This document shows positions 37,690 through 49,559 of a stretch of DNA of 64,000 nt, one piece after another; the stretch's first letter is position 1; each line of letters starts with the position of its first letter. Made by a program: the position numbers and the translations under genes. This DNA comes from Mactra quadrangularis (lineage: Eukaryota > Mollusca > Bivalvia > Venerida > Mactridae), in NCBI GenBank assembly GCA_025267735.1, contig CM046311.1:20613020-20677019 (forward strand), read 5' to 3'. Under the pieces are notes generated by a model, which was given only the letters and a program-made list of their open reading frames with translations, did not search any database and was not told the origin of the DNA.

Positions 37690-38480
37690 TGTTCGGGGAC
37701 ATTGGCTCTTTAAGCGGTTCCTTAAATTCTCATGTTTCATGGCTGTAGCAAGGGTAGTATCCTGGCCAGTGTGCTAAGAAAACTACGAGGATGAAGCCAA
37801 AAGTTCGTAAAGTGGCATTTTTTAACCTCGAGGAAGTGACATTAAAACTGCAAAATCAATGCTATAGTAAAATATCAAATATGTGAAATATGCCAATATA
37901 CATACCAAATTTCAATAAAATACATAAAATAGTTACTGTACAATGACTTATAAAGATATACACACTGTCATTGTGTAGGGAATTAAGAGCGTACTCAACA
38001 TCAAAGGACTATAATCTGACGTCTTCACGCGTATTTTAGTCTACTTTTTAACGTAGTCACCACTGACTCTCTTGTACTTGTCTGCACGGCGTACCCACGT
38101 GCTATACGTGTCCTGCTACCATTCGGAGTCAAACTTCTTTACAATGTCCTGTGCAGCTGTAATCAGATCTTCAGCTCTTCCAAAGTGTATTCCTCGCAGT
38201 TGATCCTTCACAACTGGAATTACCCCAAAGTCCATAGGGGCAAGATCAGAAGAGAAGGGGGCATGGAAATTAAAATCCCAGAAGATCAATTTCTAGTTGG
38301 GTGCTAGCGGCTGTATATCCGGGGACATTGTCTTGGTCTAGATGTAACTTTTGAGATTGTCTGGACATTGATCTGTTCCCAAGTCATGTCACCTGTCATT
38401 TTATCATGACTGTTCAAATAAGATCTGTCCTGTATGGTGATTTTTTTTCTCTGTAGTTATCATGTTAACTGACATCTCTA
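37690..38480. repeat. Dispersed repeat (pairs with 22200-22510), host of the mariner remnant
   Basis: Blocks CTCATGTTTCATGGCTGTAG, GTCTGGACATTGATCTGTTC and TTTCTCTGTAGTTATCATG match the 22-kb copy. The mariner fragment lies between the first and second block. Confidence 0.6.
38041..38265 (-). pseudogene. Mariner/Tc1 transposase C-terminal remnant
   Basis: The - strand translation starts HAPFSSDLAPMDFG, the mariner signature around the third catalytic aspartate (family form HAPYSPDLAPCDF). It continues KDQLRGIHFGRAEDL, then an in-frame TAG after FDSEW, then TWVRRADKYKRVSGDYVKK and a stop at 38041. The N-terminal and first catalytic parts are missing. A possible terminal repeat (CTACGAGGATGAAGCC) lies near 37790. 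Dead element. Confidence 0.88.
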
Positions 38481-38975
38481 TCCAGGTGGTATTGTTTCGT
38501 TTTGTGCTATAAAATTGCACTCAACACATTGTCTTCTATGTCCATATAGTCATGTCTGTCTATGTCATCCATGCAGTTTACCCCGACATTTTGCATGCTG
38601 TTACTTGAATGTGAGTAATCAGGGTTTTCATGTTCTTCCTAAAAGTAAGGAAATTTAATTTATTATGGAAAAAATATTAATACAGAATATAGGGAAAGCT
38701 TCTTAATCTACAAATTTCATGTATTGTTTGATGTACTATCATCGTACACTTTTTTTCTGGCCACAAAATCGTCACTTTTTATGTGAAAATAACATAACAA
38801 GCTTCTTTGTACAGTTTTATTTCATTTAATATCATACCATGTTCATGATAAAAGGCTTAAGTTCTTGATTTTTAATAGTTCATATAACCTGATTTCTGAA
38901 TGATACACTTACTTTTACTTTGCTGTACATGGTTGATTTAGCTCATTTGTAAATAATAAACTTTATTATTGTCCG
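38481..38975. other. Intergenic, no gene recognised
   Basis: No gene or recognisable repeat was seen. Confidence 0.4.
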
Positions 38976-39204
38976 TTTTTCTCAACTGTCAAAGCTTGAA
39001 TAATTTCACGGTGACTGAATGCATTGTTTTTGTACGGGTGGTCTATTTTTATTAAAAATATCTTGAGTAAAACTTATAATACGGCATAAGAAGCTTTACT
39101 CAATCATAATACACACTTTCGGAAACTCGTGGGTGTATTACCACAACAATTCTAACAAACGCATTCATCGTGAAACTATTAATGTTTTGACAGTTGAGAA
39201 AAAA
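38976..39204. mobile_element. Palindromic MITE, about 230 bp
   Basis: TTTTTCTCAACTGTCAAA at the left is mirrored by TTTTGACAGTTGAGAAAA at the right. Inner blocks (AATTTCACGGTGACTGAATG and CATTCATCGTGAAACTATT) also pair. No coding. Confidence 0.8.
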
Positions 39205-39249
39205 CTGGTACAATACTTGGTTTACTCTGTACCAAATCAACATTTTTAA

Positions 39250-40790
39250 TAAAACTACATTTACTCATTTAACACTTGAATGACTATTCTCGTACTCTCT
39301 GGGTACGACAGTGTTGAATGACACACAACTGTTTGTACATGTTAGATTATTATACATGTAGTATAAGTAAGATTTCTTTTACCTTACGAAGGTCACGGCG
39401 CTTACCTTTGTAAATATGGGCTAAACCATTATAAAAGAGGTTGTTCAGAAGGTTTATTCTCCGAGGATTTATTCCCCTTGGTCAATGTTAAATTGTAATC
39501 TATTTATAACTTCAATTATCGAAAGACGGCTTAGCACAGTGGATACAGCTGCGTCTAAAATAACGTTTTTGACACTGTGGTCGGTGGTTATATAATATCA
39601 GTAAATATATTACATTTTTGACAATTTTTCGCGTGCTTACACGTTTCAGACATGATGACCTAACTAACAATTTAAAATCATTTGGGTCGTTATATACACT
39701 CTTTGTGTGCACGAGATTTACGAGGGAGAAAAACTTGGATAATTTATATAATACCGACACCATATTATAAGTAATTGTAAATTGCTAGTATTGTATTGCA
39801 CACCTGTTCACCGCATTCGGATCTTCTTCATGAATATTCAATGCACTTTGACCTTCGTAAGGTGAAAGAAATCTTACTATAATAATTGTTGAACTGATGT
39901 CATTTGGTAAATATGTAGCCCTGATATAAATCAATATTTTTCAGTTTATTGGTGTTGTTCACGTGTAAGTTATTGATAATGGAAGATATAATCATATAAA
40001 CAAATTAACATGTCAATGAAAGAAAAGCTAAAATTAATCAGAACCCCTTAATCACAAATTTAATACGTGTAATACAGGTATAATATGTATGGGAATGGCT
40101 ACCCATAATATTGTTCCAAATTATGTAAAAAAAATAAAAATTGTTATCGTGATTCCAAGTTCAAATATTTCGTGAATTCCCTGAAAGAAATAGGAGTGAC
40201 GTGAACTCCCTGACTTGACTAGGGATAATGTTAAATCCGTGACTTCGGGGCAGGAGCCGGATGGGTCGTAAGTAAGTAATGTCAGGTTTTACCAGGGATG
40301 ACGTGAAATCCTACTTACACACATTCCCTGTAACATATCATATATATCAGGGGGAAAGTTGATTTCGGTACAAATGCTGTTTGACATTGAAATAATCATT
40401 AAAATGTACTTCATTTTTTGTAATAATCATTAAAATGTATTTCTTTTTTGTAATAATGAATGTTTAGGATCTCTTCAGAACGTATATGTTAGTGAGAATG
40501 TGCTTAATCAGGACTTTCATTCATTCCATGAAATTTAAGGATTGTCAACCCCAACTTTCAATATACAGTCAGAAAATACATACATGTTAATCCCCAAATT
40601 CTATGTATTTTGCCTATGAATAGGCTTCGTGTCCCCTTTTTAAATAAGAAGTAACTTCAAACGTATTTTTGTTCACAACTTTATTTTAATTATTTCATAT
40701 TCATGATATATACTGTCTTAATTAATCAATTGCATTATCTTTTAATACTTAATTAATAATATATAATAAGTTATATATGGGGTACAATGT
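39250..40790. repeat. Dispersed repeat, partner of 24000-25700
   Basis: Same block order as the 24-kb copy, including ACTCCCTGACTTGACTAGGG at about 40212 and ACATTCCCTGTAACATAT at about 40321. Noncoding. Confidence 0.65.
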
Positions 40791-40842
40791 TAATGTATTT
40801 ACCGCTAGGCCCACACCTGCTTCTCGAAACTCTTAAAGTCAG

Positions 40843-41056
40843 CCGCGGCCGTGGTGTAGTGGTTAGCATGTCTGACTTCGAATCCGGAGATTGCGGGTTC
40901 GAACCTGGTCGCGGTAGTTCAATTCATATACATGAGTTGTCGGCTTCGTGGTAGGGTACGCAAGTACAGATGATAGAAATGTGTCCCGGAAACCTATAGT
41001 AGGAAGGACTGGTCGTCGTATATATAACCGAAATATGTGTTGAATACCCATAAAAC
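40843..41056 (+). repeat. SINE family 2 (tRNA-Arg-like head)
   Basis: A box TGGTGTAGTGGTTAGCATG and B box GCGGGTTCGAACC are intact. The anticodon region (GACTTCGAATCCGGAGA) resembles tRNA-Arg(TCG). It is not a tRNA gene because a SINE body (GAGTTGTCGGCTTCGTGG) follows directly. Same family as 23241-23452. Confidence 0.85.
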
Positions 41057-41084
41057 AAATTCGGAATATTACTCGGAATATCAT

Positions 41085-41416
41085 TCATTAAAAATACTGT
41101 TTGAGTAATTCACCCTACGACATTGTAATATGTTACATGGACAACCTATATCAACATTTGGATTTATGAAAAAATAATTAATTATGTGTTTGGACTGACG
41201 TTCGGAAGGCTATTTCAAGGTAAAGTTAAATGTTTTCATTTCTTTCTAAATATCTCACTTGTTGAGTTTTTTAGATTTCCATTGTCATGTATATACACTT
41301 GACGTATCACTTACAAAAATACCAAACTATTTTGGAATTTATGGATATTTTAATATGTTTAGTAACCACACCCACTTCATAATTTTTTTTAATTCCAAAT
41401 CCTGATACACCCTTAA
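41085..41416. mobile_element. Single-arm copy of the TTAA foldback family
   Basis: It matches one arm of the element at 4595-5470 (CACCCTACGACATTGTAAT, GACTGACGTTCGGAAGGC) and ends ATACACCCTTAA. It lies immediately upstream of the copy C transcription unit. Confidence 0.75.
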
Positions 41417-41603
41417 GAAATTTATATGTATTTTTCAAATCCAAAGGGGATAACAAAATTCAAAGTTACGAAGCACTGAATTTTTATAATCGCGAAATTA
41501 GAACGAAACGGAAATAACTCACTTTTTTCTTATATTCAGTTATGACCGTTTTGCCTTTAACCCACGATATGTAAACATTGAAATAAACCAGTCTATTTCA
41601 AAG
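41417..41603 (+). other. Conserved leader and 5' UTR exon end of cGLR copy C, strong donor
   Basis: The block, including TATGACCGTTTTGCCTTTAA, CCCACGATATGTAAACATTG and CAGTCTATTTCAAAG, is conserved before copy D (55120-55405) and partly before copy A. It ends in CAAAG|GTAAGA, a near-consensus donor (GT at 41604). Transcription start and core promoter cannot be placed. Confidence 0.55.
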
Positions 41604-41783
41604 GTAAGACAATACTGTTAACGAAGGCTGTACAGTTTATTTTAACAAAATAAAATAAATCATAGCGTCTCATTTGTCTACCGGCAAACCACTTGATGTT
41701 TATGTGAATTTTATTTCCAGATCAATAAAACTTCGTTCTCACTTAGTTGTTGGAGATTAATATCATTGTTTTTATATTTTCAG

Positions 41784-41823
41784 AGTCAATAATGGCGTTA
41801 GTACTAACAGAAAAAACATTACG
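41784..41823 (+). other. Small first coding exon of copy C
   Basis: A 40-nt exon bounded by TTTTCAG and GTAAGA. The ATG at 41792 gives MALVLTEKTL plus two bases. The equivalent exon in copy A (7884-7917) keeps ATGGCGTTA and the same end phase despite a 6-nt length difference. In copy D (55612 onward) the ATG is shifted and runs into TAA, and the donor GT is GC. Conserved phase across copies argues that the exon was once coding in the ancestor. Confidence 0.75.
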
Positions 41824-44800
41824 GTAAGAAAGTTTTCATTTCACATTAGAATTGTCACTATAGTTTTGAAAATCTTTTCATGGAGGGGTCAATATATTCA
41901 AATGGCATTTGTTTGAGTTAGTTGTGGTAAAAAATGTTTTCTTTCCATTTATGCATTGCCATGTAGTATAAGGTAAACTATGAAATAGGTTAATTTGAGT
42001 GCAGAAACTGTTTTCATGAAAGTACAAATATAAGGATATGAACTTGTGTATTTAAAAGCCCGTGAAAAATCGTCACATTATTTGTTGAGTCTCTCTATGA
42101 TTAATTTATTATATGCGTAAAAATATACAGGTAAAAATTGTATAGGTTGATAAATATGCATGAATTGAAGTGTTATGAATTTAAATTAATCCCATTTATG
42201 AAAAACAACTTTATTATTAAATTCATTTACATTTTAAAGACATATGCAAGCCCTTCAAATATTTAGTGTGACTCTTACACATTACTCAATTGTAAATAAA
42301 ATGTTATAAAACTATATTTGTGGCTAGCAAGTTAAAACCTTTTGCCTTCGAATCTAAACTTTAATTTTGATAATAAAAATAGAAATAAAAAGCTTGATAG
42401 GTGTAATATGGGAATGCTACCTTAACAGCACATTAACTATTTTATAGTTTTCGCTAGTTATATTTACAACTATGTGTGTCAGCGTCATTTGCTTGACATA
42501 TATTTCAAGTCAGTATCTACTAATTATAATTCACATGGAAGCTCTCATTCTATAATGACAGGTGATAATATCAACTCTATTCAAAGACGCACAAACATTC
42601 GCAGTATTCGGCGATTTGGTACGCAACAGAATAAATGAGCACTACGCATGTAGACAAACTCGTTGGATAATTTCGTTTTTGACCCAATCATAATTAAATT
42701 GTAAACAAAATGAGTACTTGTAACTACAGGAATACCAATCCATAGATACAACGAACTTTTAAATCTCATAAGGTACAGATGCATAGTTAAACCGTTTAGT
42801 CTAATTTCGATTTCAAATTACTATGTAAAGAATGACAGATGTCTAAATTTCCACTTTCGCTTCTGTACACTTGATGCATCACTTAAAAAATATATCAAAC
42901 TTATTTGGAATTAATTTAGCTACCCCCACCCACTTGATAGATTTTTTCAATTTCAAAAACTGATAGACCCTTAAACAAAGAAAACCCCATAGTCTATTTG
43001 TTCAGCACGGGGACATTATAAGAAGGTAAGCATTGCCACGTGTTTTCATGTAGATAAACTGTTTTTCACAATGCTCAGCGTCTCCTTACAAAGGTCAGTT
43101 AGAATTTTTGTGTACAAAATGGGAAACTGTGGAGGCAAAATAAGCCGACACACCGTGAGAAACCGACTAACTAATGGAACAGATTTACTAGCAATGGTCG
43201 TATTGCGTACTTGTTATGTCATTGTCACTAAGGTCTAATATGGGCTCGTATTAATCGCGGCAACATACATAAAATGTAAACCTATGGAATCGCCAACGGA
43301 CGTATCCCTTTTAAAAGACGATCCTACAAACATAACGGAAGCAGTAACATCATTTAGGGGCTAGGGTATAGTTATAATCTGGACAACCATCAACTGCAAG
43401 TTTAACTCACAACTCGTTGTTTGCGAAGCTTTTCTCAAAGACATTTCATCGACCAGTTTTTGTGTTGTAGGATTTTTTCTATATTATTCAGTCAACATTA
43501 AGATTTTGCCTTTCATCATGGCAACGAACGACCTCGCGTTCTACATGTCATCAGTCAGTGTTTTTCAAAACTATCAACATTGATGTTTTGTCTTGGTCTG
43601 TCTGTTCAATCTGCAATCTGATTACACACGTGGGGCATTAACTTAATCAGCAGTAAAATGTAAAACATTCCAATATTGTTTATTTTCATCAGATTATAAC
43701 TATTTTTACAAAAAAGCATTGACAGAAATTTCCACAATATAACTAAACGAATATACGATGATTTCATCGTAATTGGATGATTTACAGTCACTGAACCTTA
43801 TAATTTACTACTAATGTATAAACACATACATGTATTGCTATGCATTCTATATATTTTTCATTTTATTTTCAGGAACAAGCAACTTGAACCAAATTTGCAA
43901 GTGAAATTTTCACTACATTTGTCTGAAATTCTTAATGATATTGGGATGAGTGATGAGATACTGACGAAAAGAAGAAATGTAACACTATTTCACGAATCAA
44001 TTGAAAGACAATTTCTTTATTGTACAAATAGACGTATGGAAGATGTTTACATTTTTGGAAGTTTCTCAGAGGGAAGCACAATGCCTGGGGTAAATTCTGA
44101 TGTAGATTTGTTGTATTGTCTCAAACAATTTAATGTTATCATTGACTTACGTGTACCACATCAGAAAGAAGGTAAGAAGGATTTACTAATGATACAAGAT
44201 GGTACAGCCCCTGGATATTGTTTACTTCAAATATTGGATGATAACCCCCATGATCTTCGGGATGATACCAGTATAGATGATTCAGGAAGAAATCTCTTAC
44301 GTAATACACATGCTTTTAAGTCTTTACAGATGCATGGATGTGAGCAGCATGGTCCAGCATTGACGATGTCCTTTGAAGATGGAGACTTAGACCGAGTTCC
44401 AGCTATGGTATGTGATCAATGGCCATCTGAAGGCCAAGATTGGGTATATAGAAATAATATTGGTGGCTGGCCTGATAGAAAATTAAAAGACAAATGCAGA
44501 GATTCTGGATGTTTTGTCGTATCAGTGTCTAGTAAACTCAATCCAGATCTTCAAAACGTAGAATACAGAATTTCAACATCGCTTGCTGAAAGATATTTAA
44601 TGTTTAGTTTATGCAATATTCAGAAGAAATGCTACCTTCTGTTGAAAGTGTTGGTAAAATCCAACGTTGCTCTCAAAGAAAAGATATCCAGTTTCATGTG
44701 TAAAACAGCCTTGTTCCACAGTGTGGAAAAGACACCATCTGAAATATGGCGGGAAAACAATCTTTTGAATTGTTTCAAACACACAGTGTGGTTACTATAC

Positions 44801-45877
44801 AACTTTGTATATTACAGAAATTGTCCTCATTTTATTATTCCGGGAAATAATTTATTGGCTGGGAAACTAACGGCAGCTGAACGTGAAGCAGTTTTAAAGT
44901 ATTTGATGTATGTATTACACAGAGAAGGGCTGGCATTTTTTGACATTGATATATGCAATCTGGCGGAAAGGTTAGATATTAAGGAAAATCGGCATATTTC
45001 ATCAACTTCTCGTTTTACTATTGACCTGAATGATACGTTATTAGGCGATGCATATCTTCAATCGGCTCGACATATTGTAAGTGCTGTATTAGTTTTGCAT
45101 ATCCCAGATTATGATATCAATACAGTCTTCGGGAATAACAGTGTCCAAAGATGCATACAGATATGTGAAGATGTTTTAAAGAAATTTAACTTTCGATTTC
45201 GTCATTCAAGTACCTATGAACAACAATCGTACAAATGTATTATGCCATTATTAAGTTCATTAATGGGATCTTTGCTAGCATCATATTATTTAACATTAAA
45301 TGAACCTTTACCAAAACTTGTTTGGGATTGTCTAGAGAAAGGTTGTGAATCAGACGTTTCCTCTGGAAGGTTAAAACTTGCAACAGTATGTTATAGTGTG
45401 GGTGATTTAGAGAGAGCTGAGAAGATATTACGTGAGGTTGACTGCCTGTATGATAGAAATGTTATAATGCCAGTGTGTCGTTATACTTCGATACAGAAAG
45501 GTGGTTCAGAAGGATTCTACAGGACTATTGGTCGTGTGCAGAAAATATCAGCCTTACGGCAATATTTATCATACAGTGTCAGGTTTATTCGTGAAGAACT
45601 TCCTATTGTTCCACAAGAATTACAGACAGAATACACATTCACACATGAATTACGCCATAAAGCTTACTTCATTGAACATGATGTCGTAGTGGTTGATTCA
45701 CTGCCATATTTGTATTTTTTACAATACAAGACTTATGGGAGACTTGGTAAACGGAGTGATCAAGAAAATGCTCTAAGAAATTTACAAGATGTTATTCATA
45801 ATTATACATTTTTATGTCATAAACACACAGCATTAAACCTGTTAGGTCAGTTGATAAAACAGGAAAATCTTCTTTAA
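41792..45877 (+). CDS. cGLR copy C: Mab-21/cGAS-like nucleotidyltransferase with TPR-like tail (C-terminally truncated)
   Basis: Predicted join 41792-41823, 43873-45877 (about 678 residues). Exon 1 is preceded by a TTTTATATTTTCAG acceptor, starts ATGGCG and ends at a CG|GTAAGA donor; its two spare bases join the G at 43873 to give an uninterrupted frame. The spliced N-terminus starts MALVLTEKTLRNKQLEP. Catalytic features are present: GS at residues 73-74, first two metal acids D87 and D89 (NSDVDL), third acid D184 (DLDRVPAM). The Mab-21 C-lobe follows (EKTPSEIW, PHFIIPGNNL), then about 300 helical residues. In cGLRs this fold binds a nucleic-acid ligand and makes a cyclic dinucleotide; ligand and product here are unknown. 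A one-base gain in an A run near 45875 gives an early stop, removing about 45 residues that in copy D complete a TPR-like repeat and a basic tail. Confidence 0.82.
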
Positions 45878-46070
45878 AAAAGCAAAGGCGTGTTACAGAC
45901 AATATCTATGTATAATGTCAGAAGAAAATGCTGCCAGTCTTCATTTATCTAGATTATTGTAGAAAAAACATCGAAAAAAGAAAAATAATCGACAAAGAAA
46001 ACACTAAATGATACTTTGTGAATGCATGCGATGCAACAAATTTAGATATTACATTTGAATATCAAATAAA
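45878..46070 (+). other. Out-of-frame remnant of the copy C tail and polyadenylation signal
   Basis: Sequence equivalent to the last 43 or so codons of copy D continues out of frame (AATGCTGCCAGTCTTCATTT). It carries a second nonsense change (GAAG to GTAG near 45960). AATAAA at 46065-46070 is a candidate polyadenylation signal. Confidence 0.65.
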
Positions 46071-46346
46071 CGTCTATGGTGATTTCATTTAATTCACCAT
46101 GTAAATCATTTAACAAAATGCGTAAATTCTTAGTTTTATTTATTTCATATGCTCAGGATTACAGTTGGAAGACAACATACACATTATGAGATTGCTTGTG
46201 TTCTCTGTAATGGAAAGGAAGTGTTTGAATTCCTTGACATGGCTGGGGGTTGACGTGAAAACCCTGGTTACATACATTCTCCGTGACATACATTGTATTT
46301 TTAAATATCTTACTTGATTTCTGAATGATAAATATTCGTCGATGTG

Positions 46347-46930
46347 CATGCAAAACCTCGTAACTTTATTTTTTACGAAATTGGTATATTTACGCGTATA
46401 AAAACTCCCGCCAACCTCAGATTTTCTTTCACATCATCGTAAAAAACAGTCAATAGGGGAGACGATATATTTACTGTCTTGTGACGTCACCTCGTAAGTT
46501 GATAGGCCGAAATATCTTTACCTCAAAACCTCGTAAAAATGTTGTCTTAAAACATGAATCCTGTGAAGAAAATGTTTACATTTGATTAACTGGAAGTATT
46601 TATAGGTTAAAGTACTTCTTATAAATTATTTACACGCTTGACTTTTATCATGAAATACTTTTTTATATTTTATGTAACAAAACAATGATTTCTTTCTTAG
46701 ATGTTACATGGCGCGCAAACTTTCCTTCGAATATTGTTGCTTGTATGCATAATTTCGGTATAATCCCGTCCCCATAATAATAAAAAATATTTACTGATTA
46801 AGCTCACTATGTGTTTTTGGTCCGAATTCAATTCAAAATATTTTGTTAAAAAGGTTTTAGAGATTTAAGATATTTTGCAACTGTTAATCAAACTTTTTTT
46901 CAGGTAGAAAACTTACGAGGTTTTAGCATA
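46347..46930. mobile_element. Inverted-repeat element with repeated CCTCGTAA motif
   Basis: ATGCAAAACCTCGTAACTT (left) pairs with AACTTACGAGGTTTTAGCAT (right). Two internal copies of CCTCGTAA lie near 46490 and 46528. About 585 bp, no coding sequence, no clear target duplication. Confidence 0.65.
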
Positions 46931-46972
46931 ACTACCAAGGCAGCACAAATGCCGTGTTTTTTTATATTATTT

Positions 46973-46992
46973 CACGGCGTCTCAACGCCGTG
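46973..46992. repeat. Perfect 8-bp hairpin
   Basis: CACGGCGT and ACGCCGTG are separated by CTCA. It is GC-rich in an AT-rich setting; function unknown. Confidence 0.75.
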
Positions 46993-48254
46993 ATATTGTG
47001 GTGGGTATATTTTGATAGCAATGGGCAAAAGTCACGTGACATAAATCCTTTCGATTTCTACTGCCGACAAATTTATTGTTTTTAATACAGCTAAAGTATA
47101 GCGCATTTCCATTAGAAGTTACATAGAAAAAGCATTTTTAGCGGAAACCTTATAATCAATATTTCTATCTACAGTGCAACAAACGAAAAATCAGCGTTTT
47201 ACATCAACACATTTCCGCAAATCCTTTCGACACACATGAAAGGGGTAAGTATAATTTGCGGACTAACCGGACCAGCGGAGCAGTTTAGTATACGGATACA
47301 GTGTAGCAAATATGCGTATCATACTGTGTGTATATAGTCGATATATAATTGAGATTTGCCAATATTTTATTTGAAAAGATAAGATTGATAGAGTTTTGGG
47401 AAATTACAATTATTATTTATTCAAATGTAAATATATAAAATACTAATATCAAAATGTTTTTTTAAGAAATACGTTTGCAGATTTCAACTATAAAAGAATC
47501 GTCGATTGCTTCATTACATATTGTTGTAAATATTTTATTTTTCAACTATTAGAGACTTAATCATTTGAAAACAATTTTGATAGGATTCCTTTTGTCCTTT
47601 TTTGGCGGACTGTATAAATAAAGAAGCATAATCGTGTAACTTTGACTTTTAATTCTTACTTTAATTGAGTTCTATTGACGATCTTTTTAAACTATAATAA
47701 AGTGTAGGAGACCAGTTAATTTCAAGAGCGTAAGAGTCACGGACCAGATTATAGATCGAGCAGATGTAAAGATAAAATATTTGTATAGCGAATCTACATC
47801 CAACTGCTTCTGGACAGTTCGGTATGGGCTAATCTTTGGACGAACTTTCTAATGATAATTATGACGCACCTTTACGTCTGAAACCGGTTACGTCCTGTTT
47901 TGTTCTTGGAAAGTAGCTGTTGCGGTTAAAAGCCCTCTTTTTATTTAAATGTACTTTGATTTTCATTTTGGCCTGAGACCAACGATCGTCCCTTATTATA
48001 CAGATCACTTTTAGGAACCAAGAGTCACACGGATTGGTAAGAACAAATCCGCAATGTAAGGAGCACTTGACTGAACAGAAGCGATAAGTCATGTAAATAG
48101 CTTCTGTTCTGGAAGAATACGTTTTCCCTTTTGCCGATCTTTTTAAGCGTCATGCAAATATGAATTACTTGAAATAAATCCAACTGAAACCAAACATCTT
48201 GTCGGATTAAAGATGGTGTCTAGATCAAGATTATTCTCGTACCCCAAGGTTATC
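46993..48254. other. Intergenic, no gene recognised
   Basis: No coding sequence or repeat is recognised. A 77-codon frame at 47859-48092 (-) has no identifiable content. Confidence 0.45.
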
Positions 48255-48287
48255 AAGATTCTCGATCTAACCAGTATCGAGAATCTT
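48255..48287. repeat. Perfect 12-bp hairpin
   Basis: AAGATTCTCGAT and ATCGAGAATCTT flank the nine-base loop CTAACCAGT. A looser repetition of TCAAGATTATTCTCG lies just upstream. Function unknown. Confidence 0.8.
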
Positions 48288-49352
48288 ACTAGGCTCTTGG
48301 AACTCAAATAATACATATGGACAGGAAACTTTTTTATAACAAGTTACATTTTTATTACTGAAAAACCTCTACATGACAATTCAATATAATGCTTTTTGAG
48401 TTACCTATAAATTATACTTTATAATTCTTTTTTTTGCCGTGACAATCTCTTTGCTGCATTTCGCAGCAATTTTTACTTGTATACTTATTTTATGTGAGTA
48501 AAATTTACAAATGTTCGATGGCGTCTCGGAAGAGACCTCAGGGCCGTTAGTCAGGGGATAATGAGTTGTGATAATATAATGGTATATAAATTGTAAATAC
48601 AACCGTGTTATTTTATTTATTTTTCTCCTATTCAAATCTATGGCTTTAAAAATAGTTAATAAAACAAAGATGTTTGAACTTAATTTATTATATAATATTT
48701 GGCTTCAGACAGTCAAATTAGACTTCGGCATGCGGCTTAGGCCTAATATGGCTGTCTTCAGCCCATGAACAAGGCCATTATAAAAGCACGTAATTATTAC
48801 ATTGTTATTTTATAATTAATAATAAAAAATAAAATTGAAATTAATTATTGACGTATCCCATTTTATATAGCGATGGGTGCACGTATCAAAATAGAAACAC
48901 CATACTTGCCAACGCGTTGCTTTATTTGGCTAAAGAAAATGTATAACAATTACACAAAAGTACTTGACAACGGTCACACACAAATAGAACGTGATAGTGT
49001 CCTCAGTACTGTTTAACGACTCATACGCAACAAGCCTGTGTAAAGTCCAATAACTTATGTAGAAGCCTTACAATTGGAAAGACCAAAGCAAATCTACATG
49101 TGCAGTGCATTTTATGCAATTGTTGATTTTTCAATCACCACTTAATTAGTTGCTGTCATTTTTCGATTAAAGTTGATATGACTTTTCAAGTAAGTATCAT
49201 TCAATAGGTAAAGCTTGAAAAATGTTGTTTGATAATATAGTGAAATTAATCACTAATCTTTGTAACAACGTTATAAAGTCAATGTTTATTTTTCATTTTA
49301 ACTTCAGTGTTTAATAAAAGATGATTGTATTGTTTTTATGTTTTTGTTTTCT
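48288..49352. other. Intergenic, no gene recognised
   Basis: AT-rich, nothing recognised on either strand. Confidence 0.45.
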
Positions 49353-49531
49353 GTCAACACATATTTAGGTTGTATGTACGACGGTCAGCTCTTCTTCTAT
49401 AGGTTTGCCGGACACTTTTTTATCACCAGTACTAACTTGCTCTACCACGAGGCCGACAACTCATGACCTATCGTCACCGGGTTCGAACCCGCGATCTCCG
49501 GATTCGAAGTAAGACATGTTAACCACTACGC
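49353..49531 (-). repeat. SINE family 2, 5'-truncated copy
   Basis: On the - strand it contains GCGTAGTGGTTAACATGT, CGGGTTCGAACCCGGT and the TGAGTTGTCGGCCTCGTGGT body, ending near the CAACACATATTTAGG-like tail. The first few bases of the tRNA-like head are missing. Confidence 0.85.
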
Positions 49532-49559
49532 ATGATTTATCTATTTTGTATCCAACGGT

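Noticed and set aside
40849..40920. tRNA-Arg gene
   Set aside because: A and B boxes are good, but a SINE body follows directly, relatives occur in several places, and the acceptor stem is imperfect.
43814..43872. ATG at 43814 as the start of copy C
   Set aside because: It lies in the polypyrimidine tract and branch region of an intron; the spliced exon at 41792 gives a phase-correct start.
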